From contig JAHDYM010000020.1 of NCBI GenBank assembly GCA_023383705.1, positions 1 to 36,206 of the forward strand: a stretch of DNA of 36,206 nt, in the 5' to 3' direction. The position numbers and the translations under genes are program-made. Of this stretch, positions 7,254-13,465 are shown piece after piece. The DNA is from Gammaproteobacteria bacterium. Its GTDB lineage: Bacteria > Pseudomonadota > Gammaproteobacteria > Steroidobacterales > GCA-2729495. The notes beneath the pieces are model-generated. The model had not been told where the DNA came from. It did not search any database and saw only the letters and a program-made list of their open reading frames with translations. The stretch's first letter is position 1. Every line of letters begins with the position of its first letter.

Positions 7254-8483
7254 ATGAACGATGCAGAAAACCTGAGCAAGCTCCTAGGCCACCTGCCGCC
7301 GGCGGTGTTCCGTGAATTCATGGTGGATGAGTTCAGCCTCGTCATGCCAGATCTGGACGCCAAGAAGCCCAAGAAAGAACAGCGTGAACAGATGGAGGTT
7401 GTGCTCGCGGCTCTTGGGGTGGGCGAGCGGCAGCGGATCGAAGAAGTGGCCGAACGAATCGTGCTGCTGTCAGACGGCGCCGGCCAGGACGTCATCGACG
7501 GTTTCAAGGACGACATCTTCGATGACGCTGCCCGGGAAGCCTTCGCCGCGATTCCGAACCAGTACGAGCGGGCGCTATGGCTGCACGTCCATGAACCCGT
7601 AATCTTTGAGGAAGCCCTCAACGCCCGACAGGCCGACGTATTCCGGCAAAGCGCCTCCTGCTACTCCGGTTTCATGGCACCTGCCAACCTGGCGGTACTC
7701 GAGGATGCAGCGGCCAAGGCGGCATTCCACCAAACCGTCGCCCAACAACTCGGGTGCTCCGATGACGCGGTCGCGATCCAGATCTTCAAGCGCCTCCGGC
7801 CCGATACACAGACCGGCGAGGACGTGGATCTGTACCAGATCAGCATCCATCACAACCGCCCACCGGAAATCATCGACTGCGTTCAGGCGAGCGAATTGGT
7901 GCCCCAGGAGGTGATCCGGGCGGTGTCTTCGCACATCACTTACGAGCCGGCCAATGGGCACCTGGAGGTGCTGTCGAAAGATACGGCGGGCCGGGAAACG
8001 TTGGCACGCATCGTGGCTGACACCCTGCTGCAATCGCCCATCACCGGCGAGAAGATCCCGCTCAAGCAATACGACTACCAGAGCCTGGCGGCGCTGCGAA
8101 ATTTCGACTTGTCCGGCGAGCCGGTCGCGTTCGTCAAGGTCGTCGAGCTCGGTTACGCCGCCGGCAATGGCCGGTCGCTCCTGGTGAAAATCTGGACCAA
8201 GGACGTCGATGACATCTACGCGGCCGCCCGGTCGTTGATTGGCCCCGCCTTCGACTTCCGCAATCACCAGCTCAACTACGCCAAGCTGTCCATCAAGCTG
8301 AAAAAGGTCGGCAAGGACCGCGCACGGACGATTACCGTGATCCTCCGCGACGACAACAAGTGCAACATCAAGACCAAGCGGGAAAAGGACCGGGCGCTGT
8401 GCGACCGACTGCTGGCCAAATGGCATCTGGTGAAGGAGATCGGCGATGTCGTCGAAGCCCCTGCAGACGCAGTCGCTGCTTGA
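7254..8483 (+). CDS. Protein of unknown function, first gene of divergent operon
   Basis: The 409-residue product is not a family I can name. The N-terminal half (to about residue 190) is helical and acidic, opening MNDAENLSKLLGHLPPAVFR. A central part contains YQISIHHNRPPEIIDC and HITYEPANGHLEVLSKDTAG, and the C-terminal half is a beta-rich domain with the repeated pattern of short strands ending in TITVILRDDNKCNIKTKRE and LLAKWHLVKEIG. No catalytic motif, signal peptide or membrane helix is visible. GAGGGG lies upstream of the ATG. The gene is preceded by a consensus-like promoter and an 18-bp palindrome and overlaps the next gene by 38 bp, so it is probably controlled by the XRE-ImmA pair and co-translated with its neighbour. 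Confidence 0.8.
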   Translation: MNDAENLSKLLGHLPPAVFREFMVDEFSLVMPDLDAKKPKKEQREQMEVVLAALGVGERQRIEEVAERIVLLSDGAGQDVIDGFKDDIFDDAAREAFAAIPNQYERALWLHVHEPVIFEEALNARQADVFRQSASCYSGFMAPANLAVLEDAAAKAAFHQTVAQQLGCSDDAVAIQIFKRLRPDTQTGEDVDLYQISIHHNRPPEIIDCVQASELVPQEVIRAVSSHITYEPANGHLEVLSKDTAGRETLARIVADTLLQSPITGEKIPLKQYDYQSLAALRNFDLSGEPVAFVKVVELGYAAGNGRSLLVKIWTKDVDDIYAAARSLIGPAFDFRNHQLNYAKLSIKLKKVGKDRARTITVILRDDNKCNIKTKREKDRALCDRLLAKWHLVKEIGDVVEAPADAVAA

Positions 8484-9450
8484 TCTGATTGACCTGCTCG
8501 AACGGTCTGGGCAGCCGATTGCCGACGGCGACGGACAGCGGCTTCGTGGGGTGCCTGGGTGGAAAGTCCTTGGTCGGACGTCATTGACGCCGAAGCTGCT
8601 GGAGCAGTGGACCGACTGCGTCGGCTACGCGGGGAGCTATCCAGCATCGCTTGATGACGATCTCGTTCAAGTCGACCTGACTGAAGATGACCAAGCTGAT
8701 CGATATCGCTACCGCTGCCCTGAGACTTTTCGGTGGAAATTTGTCCCCGCCGCTGAAGTCGCCGTCTACAGCGTTCGGCCAGCTGCAATCCTGAGCGCCA
8801 TCGCCGATCTCCTGGGGATCGCGCAGGCTCTGCGAAAAGGGATCGATGCGCCGCTGCTGGACGATTCCCTCTGGCATTTGGGGAAGGCAAGAATCGGCCC
8901 CGCGCTGACAGACGTCTGGCTCGTTCGCGGCTTGGCGCACTCCGTCGAAGAGGTATTCCGCCACTTCGGCCAGACAAGTCTTCCTGACCAGGGTCTGATT
9001 TTGTCGTCTGGCGGTGTGTTACCGCAGTTTGTTCGCCCGCCTCGCAGCTACCGCTTCGCGTCGCTTCGAGAAGCAATCGTCGACTATGTCGCGACGCCAT
9101 GCATCGACATGGATCTGCTGCATCGCATCTTGGCCGCGCCACCCGATGGCGCGATCCGCCCCGTGTTGCCGGTGCACTTTGACGAGTACACCAACACGCT
9201 GAACATCCGCACAAAGACCAAGCCCTGGACGATCAAGGGCGAGCGCCAGGCTGCAGCAGTCCGCTACATGTTCGAACAGGCCATCAACGACAGATGGCTC
9301 CTTCCAGCTGCCGAGATTCTCGGCGCAGCCTATGCCGACAAGAAGACCGCTCGCAGTCAGCGCATGCAGAACCTGTTCAGCGGCAACACGGAGTGGGAGG
9401 ACTACATCGACAACCCTGAGAAGGGAAAGTATGGCTTCCGACGAGATTGA
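8446..9450 (+). CDS. Unknown protein with probable C-terminal winged-helix domain
   Basis: The 334-residue protein starts inside the end of the preceding gene (ATG 8446, AAGGAG seven nt before it). The N-terminal two thirds have no feature I recognise. The last 90 residues read TLNIRTKTKPWTIKGERQAA, VRYMFEQAINDRWLLPAAEI, then MQNLFSGNTEWEDYI and GKYGFRRD. This matches the layout of a winged-helix DNA-binding tail: a short strand pair, a helical pair, a recognition-like helix ending in LF.G...W, and a wing. The arrangement suggests a two-protein complex, with the 409-residue partner, that touches DNA. Function is unknown. The gene ends just before a strong terminator. Confidence 0.78.
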   Translation: MSSKPLQTQSLLDLIDLLERSGQPIADGDGQRLRGVPGWKVLGRTSLTPKLLEQWTDCVGYAGSYPASLDDDLVQVDLTEDDQADRYRYRCPETFRWKFVPAAEVAVYSVRPAAILSAIADLLGIAQALRKGIDAPLLDDSLWHLGKARIGPALTDVWLVRGLAHSVEEVFRHFGQTSLPDQGLILSSGGVLPQFVRPPRSYRFASLREAIVDYVATPCIDMDLLHRILAAPPDGAIRPVLPVHFDEYTNTLNIRTKTKPWTIKGERQAAAVRYMFEQAINDRWLLPAAEILGAAYADKKTARSQRMQNLFSGNTEWEDYIDNPEKGKYGFRRD

Positions 9451-9478
9451 CCCGCCACCTGTTGGCAGCACTACGCAC

Positions 9479-9500
9479 AACCGCCTTCGGGCGGTTTTTT
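9479..9500 (+). terminator. Rho-independent terminator after the two-gene operon
   Basis: AACCGCC (9479-9485), a TTCG tetraloop and GGCGGTT (9490-9496) are followed by further T residues. It ends the operon 7254-9450 and separates it from the early cassette starting at 9633. Confidence 0.88.
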
Positions 9501-9534
9501 GCTTTCTGGCCCCCGCTTTTCCCCTCAGAAGCTG

Positions 9535-9557
9535 CGCCCGTACATCCGCCCGTACAT
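9535..9557. repeat. Tandem 11-bp direct repeat
   Basis: CGCCCGTACAT occurs at 9535-9545 and again at 9547-9557, a 12-bp period. It sits 75 bp upstream of the HTH gene at 9633, between a terminator and an operon start, so it could be a regulatory binding site. Confidence 0.45.
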
Positions 9558-9632
9558 GGCGGCGGCAGACGCCCGCACAGGTCGACTTCGAAACTGACCT
9601 CACGAATTCGCAACAACCAGAAGGAGTGCATC

Positions 9633-9845
9633 GTGAGTGTCAAACATCTGAATCAAGGCCAACTGGCCGAACGCTGGGGAGTCAGCGAAGCCACGCTTGA
9701 GCGCTGGCGTTCCGAGGGAATCGGCCCGGTATTTCTGAAGCTGCAAGGCCGCGTCGCGTATCGCATCGAGGACATCGAAGCCTACGAGGCCGAGAGCCTG
9801 CGCAAGAGCACCTCCGAACGCGTCAATGCGGGAGGTGCACTGTGA
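9633..9845 (+). CDS. Small MerR/AlpA-like HTH protein
   Basis: A 70-residue protein starting at GTG 9633, with AAGGAG six nt upstream; the frame is also open further upstream (from 9447), but that part is not protein-like. It reads VKHLNQGQLAERWGVSEATL, ERWRSEGIGPVFLKLQGRVA, YRIEDIEAYEAES, the compact HTH_17 (excisionase/AlpA-like) fold with recognition helix SEATLERWR and the wing that ends in YR..DIEA. Such proteins activate early genes or serve as excision factors in mobile elements. The stop overlaps the next gene as GTGA (9842-9845). Position at the head of the early cassette suggests that it controls or excises the element. Confidence 0.85.
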   Translation: MSVKHLNQGQLAERWGVSEATLERWRSEGIGPVFLKLQGRVAYRIEDIEAYEAESLRKSTSERVNAGGAL

Positions 9846-10312
9846 ACCGCATCTCCCCCGACGAAGTCCTGACCACCCCAGCCGGCGAGCTCGCCGCGCT
9901 TGGCAGCGAATCGTTGTTCCAGCTCAAGAACGACGCGGCTGATCTTCTGGCTGCTGCCAAGGCGATCGTCGAGCACGTTGATCGCGCACTGGACCTCAAG
10001 TACGCCGACCGCGCCCACCAACTGCGCCTGGCAGCTGGCAAGGATACCGGCGTCGTCCATTTCGACGACGGGCACGTCCGCATCACCGCCGATCTGCCCA
10101 AGAAAGTCGACTGGGATCAGAAGCGGCTTGCCGAGATCACCCAGCGCATCGCCGCCAACGGTGACGACCCGTCCGAGTACGTGGAGATCAGCTACCGGAT
10201 CTCGGAAACCAAGTTCAACGCGTGGCCCGAGTCGCTCAAGAGCGCCTTCGCTCCGGCACGCACCCTCAAGACCGGCAAGCCGGGCTTTCGTCTCGCTCTG
10301 CTTCAGGAGTAA
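9842..10312 (+). CDS. Phage-associated protein of unknown function
   Basis: The 156-residue product starts at a GTG that overlaps the previous stop (GTGA) with GGAGG six nt upstream. An N-terminal helix (SLFQLKNDAADLLAAAKAIV, EHVDRALDLKYADRA) is followed by a beta stretch VVHFDDGHVRITADLPKKVD and WDQKRLAEITQRIAANGDD. No catalytic residues stand out. I recall this type of protein next to P-loop ATPases in phage-like replication cassettes. Its role is unknown. Confidence 0.78.
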   Translation: MNRISPDEVLTTPAGELAALGSESLFQLKNDAADLLAAAKAIVEHVDRALDLKYADRAHQLRLAAGKDTGVVHFDDGHVRITADLPKKVDWDQKRLAEITQRIAANGDDPSEYVEISYRISETKFNAWPESLKSAFAPARTLKTGKPGFRLALLQE

Positions 10313-10317
10313 TCGCC

Positions 10318-10632
10318 ATGAAAACCAAACCTACGCTGCTCGAACTGCTGCGCAAGCAGCCGGAAATGTATCTCCGTGATCTGCCGGACAACATCCGCAT
10401 CCCGGCGCTGGACGGCAATCGCCCCGACGAAGTCGTGCGTCGCCTCGAAGACGCCACCATCGATGACCTGGCCTTCGCGATCCAGGGCATGGAGTCGGAG
10501 TCCCGTCTGATCCATCGCCGTCTGGGCGGTCTGCGCGACCTGTACGAAATGGCCCGCAAGCGCGGCGCACTCGGCGTGACCACCGTCGCTGACGCGTTCG
10601 CCAACATCAGCACCGAGGAGGCCGGCAAATGA
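10318..10632 (+). CDS. Small helical protein of the early cassette
   Basis: The ATG at 10318 has CAGGAG eight nt upstream and gives 104 residues; the longer open frame from 10222 is unlikely because it would overlap the preceding gene. The protein is helical and charged: LLELLRKQPEMYLRDLPDNI, DEVVRRLEDATIDDLAFAI, and RRLGGLRDLYEMARKRGALG. The stop overlaps the ATPase start as ATGA (10629-10632). Translational coupling implies joint function with the ATPase, but I know no function for it. Confidence 0.75.
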   Translation: MKTKPTLLELLRKQPEMYLRDLPDNIRIPALDGNRPDEVVRRLEDATIDDLAFAIQGMESESRLIHRRLGGLRDLYEMARKRGALGVTTVADAFANISTEEAGK

Positions 10633-10964
10633 GCCTCCCCATCATTACTGCAGACCAGCGCCTGGCCGAGCGCCGTGGCGTGAAAGGCGTGCTCGTCGGC
10701 AAGAGCGGCATCGGCAAAACGTCACAGCTCCCCTTCCCTTTCCCCCTCTCCCGCTCTGACTCCTACTCCCACACCAGCTACGGAAGGCTGGAAAGCAGAG
10801 CCAGCAAGGGGTTCAGCGGGAGGCTTGGCAAAAATTCGGCCTCGTGGAAATGCGTTGTGGGCCGGACTCACGATGAACTAGCAACAGCACCCCGGGCAAG
10901 CGGTATACGCCAGCAAGTGTTCGCCGCTCCCGGGGCCACGGAATCGCAGCAGGGACGATTGTAG
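10629..10964 (+). pseudogene. Truncated phage-type P-loop ATPase
   Basis: The first 33 residues or so (MSLPIITADQRLAERRGVKG, then VLVGKSGIGKTSQL) match the N-terminus of phage nucleotide-binding ATPases (AAA_24-like), with Walker A GKSGIGKTS. Directly after SQL the frame turns into low-complexity PFPFPLSRSDSYSHTSYGR and basic/serine-rich sequence that is not protein-like, up to an incidental stop at 10962-10964. Full-length members run to roughly 250 residues with Walker B and further motifs. I therefore place a deletion or insertion break at about 10729. The remaining fragment cannot hydrolyse ATP. Confidence 0.8.
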
Positions 10965-11020
10965 GCCGTCTGGTGATCAGCAGACAGCCCGAGTTAGGCA
11001 AATGATTTCGGGAGAATCGA
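10730..11020. other. Noncoding segment beyond the element break
   Basis: No credible gene is seen. A pyrimidine-rich tract (10729-10760) follows the break in the ATPase. Further on, CCCCGGG and CCCGGGG lie about 45 bp apart (near 10895 and 10935) as an interrupted inverted repeat around the 3' half. The tail leads into the ribosome binding site of the next gene. This is likely junction DNA from an insertion or recombination. Confidence 0.4.
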
Positions 11021-11620
11021 ATGGGCGGACCTGGGAGCGGGAACCGATGGAACTTCGGCGCGAAATCCACGACTGACAGTTTCCGCAATCTAGACGTGCG
11101 ACGACTCGCCCGCGCTGGCGCGCTTCGGCCGGGTTTCTCCGGCGGCTGGCAATGGCTCCGCGAAGGCGAGGTTATTGCTTCAATCCAAATTAGATCGGAG
11201 CAATACCAGATTATTCTGTGCTACCGGTATCGCTCCGGCGGAGAGAACTGGCAGGACGCGGAATACCCGGTCCGCATCGAGCGCACCGCTTGCCATCTGG
11301 GCGGCACCCGTCCGTGGTTCCTTTGTCCGGCATCTAGCTGCGGGCGGCGCGTAGCGATCCTCTTCGGAGGTGGGATATTCGCATGCCGCCATTGCCACGA
11401 ACTCGCCTACCCAAGCACTCGGGAGGACTCAGGCGACCGGGCCGCTCGCTGCGCCGATCACATCCGAGCGCGCCTCGGTTGGGAACCAGGGATTCTCAAC
11501 GACGAAGGCGAAAAGCCAAAGTGGATGCGATGGCAGACCTTTGACCACCTTACTGCCAAGCACGAGCACCATTTAGCCAAAGCATTAGGGTGTTGGACTC
11601 GGATGCTGGACGGGACCTGA
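11021..11620 (+). CDS. Zinc-ribbon protein typical of mobile elements
   Basis: A 199-residue product starting MGGPGSGNRWNFGAKSTTDS at an ATG with GGAG six nt upstream. It ends in a treble-clef or zinc-ribbon region: PWFLCPASSCGRRVAILFGG followed by FACRHCHELAYPSTRED (C102, C107, C122, C125). RAARCADHIRARLGWEPGIL and the WQTFDHLTAKH motif follow. This is a common accessory protein near insertion sequences, prophages and plasmids. Its function is not established to my knowledge. The N-terminal half has beta strands (WQWLREGEVIASIQIRS). The gene lies between the broken element and the fic region. Confidence 0.85.
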   Translation: MGGPGSGNRWNFGAKSTTDSFRNLDVRRLARAGALRPGFSGGWQWLREGEVIASIQIRSEQYQIILCYRYRSGGENWQDAEYPVRIERTACHLGGTRPWFLCPASSCGRRVAILFGGGIFACRHCHELAYPSTREDSGDRAARCADHIRARLGWEPGILNDEGEKPKWMRWQTFDHLTAKHEHHLAKALGCWTRMLDGT

Positions 11621-11625
11621 TTTGT

Positions 11626-11898
11626 CTACAGACCCTCCGCCAAGCATATGCCAGTGAAACGAATACCTTGCTCGGCATCGGGTATTAAAACCACTGAGTC
11701 GCCATCAGAAACTATGGTACTAGGCTCCAGTGAAGCGTCTGGACCGGAGCCGCGACGAATTGGCGGGCCGGCAAATTCCAACCTATTTCCCCTATAGATG
11801 TACGGCCGCTCCTCCCACTCGTCACCATTCTTAATAGCCACACCAGCCGCCGATCGGCGTATGGAGATGAGATATCTGAAGCCAAATTTCGTCGCCAT
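11626..11898 (-). CDS. Possible small protein, low support
   Basis: A minus-strand frame of 90 residues from the ATG at 11898 (MATKFGFRYLISIRRSAAGV, then IKNGDEWEERPYIYRGNRL). The composition looks like a compact beta protein, and the frame extends open to 11958. No clear ribosome binding site is visible and the opposite strand carries a remnant HsdS frame in part of the same DNA. It may be a real hypothetical gene or a chance frame. Confidence 0.3.
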   Translation of the reverse strand: MATKFGFRYLISIRRSAAGVAIKNGDEWEERPYIYRGNRLEFAGPPIRRGSGPDASLEPSTIVSDGDSVVLIPDAEQGIRFTGICLAEGL

Positions 11899-12028
11899 CG
11901 CACGCAACAAGCAAACTACAGGACTGGGACACGTCACCAAACGAGACATTGAAGCCATTGAGGCCGCCTACCCAGAGGAAACGGAACAACGCGCCATCGC
12001 CCACATCCTTGACAGTTCGGGTGGGTAA
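11861..12028 (+). pseudogene. Remnant of a type I restriction specificity subunit
   Basis: The plus-strand frame reads NFVAIARNKQTTGLGHVTKR and then AAYPEETEQRAIAHILDSS. The ARNKQTTGLGHVT block and the P..TEQRAIAHIL block occur in HsdS proteins near the end of target-recognition domains and the spacer helix. A full HsdS has about 400 residues; only about 50 remain and the frame stops after SSGG. No hsdM or hsdR is present in the window. Fic genes commonly lie within type I restriction loci, so the downstream fic supports the reading. Confidence 0.6.
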
Positions 12029-12047
12029 GTCGGCGGCAGACCATCTG

Positions 12048-12127
12048 CTCAAAGGCAGGTTTAATGCTGGCGCTTCGTATTAAAGAATGCTTTAATACCA
12101 AGAGGTCACATTAAAGGCAGCTTTATC
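12048..12127 (+). promoter_or_regulatory. Three operator-like palindromes spaced 31 bp apart, before fic
   Basis: Three 18-bp sites fit ATTAAAG-N4-CTTTAAT: 12048-12065 (CTCAAAG-GCAG-GTTTAAT), 12079-12096 (ATTAAAG-AATG-CTTTAAT, with arms extending to GTATTAAAG/CTTTAATAC) and 12110-12127 (ATTAAAG-GCAG-CTTTATC). Their starts are exactly 31 bp apart, about three helical turns, so bound proteins would lie on one face. The third ends directly at the fic start codon. The likely ligand is the Fic protein's own C-terminal HTH or an unlinked regulator. Confidence 0.75.
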
Positions 12128-13276
12128 ATGAGGCGAACTACAGGCACTTACGCCATCTCGGCGACACTGGGCGAATCGGTTCAGGCCTTCGTCCCGCACC
12201 CGCTGCCGCCCAGCAATCCTGAGCTGGCCCCAGAGGCGTATGCCGACCTGAATCATCAGGCAGAGCTGGCGCTCGCCCGCCTGTCCGGGGTGTCGGGGCT
12301 GGTGCCTTCGGTGGACTGGCTGCTATACAGCGCCATCCGCAAGGAGGCCCTGCTCACCTCCCAAATCGAAGGCACCCAGGCCACCTTGACCGACCTGTTC
12401 GACGAGGAAGCAGGATTCGCCGTCAGCAACACGGACGATGTCGAGGAAGTCACCAACTATCTGCGCGCCTTTCGGCTGGTACAGGACAATCTGCGCGACC
12501 CTAATGGTCTGCCCATCAGCGTGCGCCTGCTATGTGAGGCCCACCGTGTCCTGCTGGACGGGGTGCGAGGTGCCGGGAAGCAGCCGGGGGAACTGCGTCG
12601 CTCTCAAAACTGGATCGGCGGCACCCGTCCGGGCAACGCCGCTTTCGTGCCGCCCCCGGCCGACCGGGTGGCAGATCTGCTGGGCGACCTGGAGCAATTC
12701 ATTCACGACGAGGCAGGCACGCTGCCGCCGCTGGTCAGGATCGCGCTGGCACACGCCCAGTTCGAAACCATCCACCCCTTCCTCGATGGCAATGGTCGCA
12801 TTGGGCGCCTGCTGATCGCGGCGCTTCTCGAACACTGGGAGTTGCTGACGGAACCGCTCATGTATCTCAGCGGCTACCTCAAGCAGCATCAGGCCGAGTA
12901 TTACCGGCGCCTGTCGATCATCCGCACCGAAGGCGACTGGGAATCTTGGGTCGCGTTCTTCCTCGAAGGTGTGGCGACGGCCGCCAGTGACGCCGAACGC
13001 AGCATCATCGCCATTGCCAGCCTGATCGCGGCGGATCGGCGCCGCCTGCTCGAAACACCCAAGGCCAGCCCCGCCAGCTACCGGCTGTTCGAGTTGCTGC
13101 CCATGATGCCGCGCTTCACCATCGAGCGGGTGCGGCAAAAACTGGAAACCACCTTTCCGACCGCCACTGCCGCCGTCAAGGTACTGGAAGATCTGGGCAT
13201 CGTGACGGAAATGACCGGCCAGAAGAAGAATCGCAGCTACAGCTACCAGCCCTACATCGAGCTGCTGTCGCGGTGA
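12128..13276 (+). CDS. fic: Fic family AMP-transferase, class II
   Basis: The 382-residue protein has the Fic catalytic motif HPFLDGNGRIGR at residues 216-227 (full match to HPFx[D/E]GNGRxxR). The inhibitory motif T-S-Q-I-E-G at residues 77-82 fits [S/T]xxxE[G/N] and lies before the Fic core, which makes it class II (inhibition in cis from the N-terminal side). The region after about residue 310 (FTIERVRQKLETTFPTATAA, VKVLEDLGIVTEMTG) is a winged-helix domain, as in Shewanella SO4266-like proteins. Fic enzymes AMPylate protein targets. The ATG at 12128 directly follows operator-like palindromes. It may act as a toxin-like regulator held inactive by its own glutamate. Target unknown. Confidence 0.93.
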   Translation: MRRTTGTYAISATLGESVQAFVPHPLPPSNPELAPEAYADLNHQAELALARLSGVSGLVPSVDWLLYSAIRKEALLTSQIEGTQATLTDLFDEEAGFAVSNTDDVEEVTNYLRAFRLVQDNLRDPNGLPISVRLLCEAHRVLLDGVRGAGKQPGELRRSQNWIGGTRPGNAAFVPPPADRVADLLGDLEQFIHDEAGTLPPLVRIALAHAQFETIHPFLDGNGRIGRLLIAALLEHWELLTEPLMYLSGYLKQHQAEYYRRLSIIRTEGDWESWVAFFLEGVATAASDAERSIIAIASLIAADRRRLLETPKASPASYRLFELLPMMPRFTIERVRQKLETTFPTATAAVKVLEDLGIVTEMTGQKKNRSYSYQPYIELLSR

Positions 13277-13364
13277 TACGCGGGAATCCGCACACGTTCG
13301 CACCGCTCCGAAATGGCTGACCGAGGACCGATTTCTGCCGTCAACCATCCGCCAGCAATAAGCA

Positions 13365-13389
13365 AGGGCCCGGATGGTCTCCGGGCCCT
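13365..13389. terminator. GC-rich hairpin between convergent genes
   Basis: AGGGCCCGGA (13365-13374) pairs fully with TCCGGGCCCT (13380-13389) around a 5-nt loop. It lies between the convergent stops of fic and the oxidoreductase fusion. No T-run follows, so factor-independent termination is uncertain, but the symmetric stem could stop both transcripts. Confidence 0.55.
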
Positions 13390-13465
13390 CATCAGGCAAG
13401 CCGCATCACAGCACGTCTGCGCAGATGCACTCAGCCCAACAAGCCAAATAAGCCAAACCCGGCAC

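Larger units (their letters stand above)
1920..10730. mobile_element. Decayed integrative element or prophage remnant (approximate borders)
   Basis: The stretch begins just beyond msrA with a serine recombinase operon and contains an XRE/ImmA-type switch, a divergent early operon, and a small cassette (HTH protein, two unknowns, P-loop ATPase) of a kind found in phage replication modules. The ATPase frame changes character directly after Walker A near 10729, which I take as the right break. No structural, packaging, lysis or conjugation genes remain. The borders are inferred from gene content; I did not find convincing attL/attR direct repeats by eye. Confidence 0.6.

Noticed and set aside
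1920-10730. attL/attR direct repeats
   Set aside because: I looked near both presumed ends by eye and found no convincing shared core; the right end appears to be lost.
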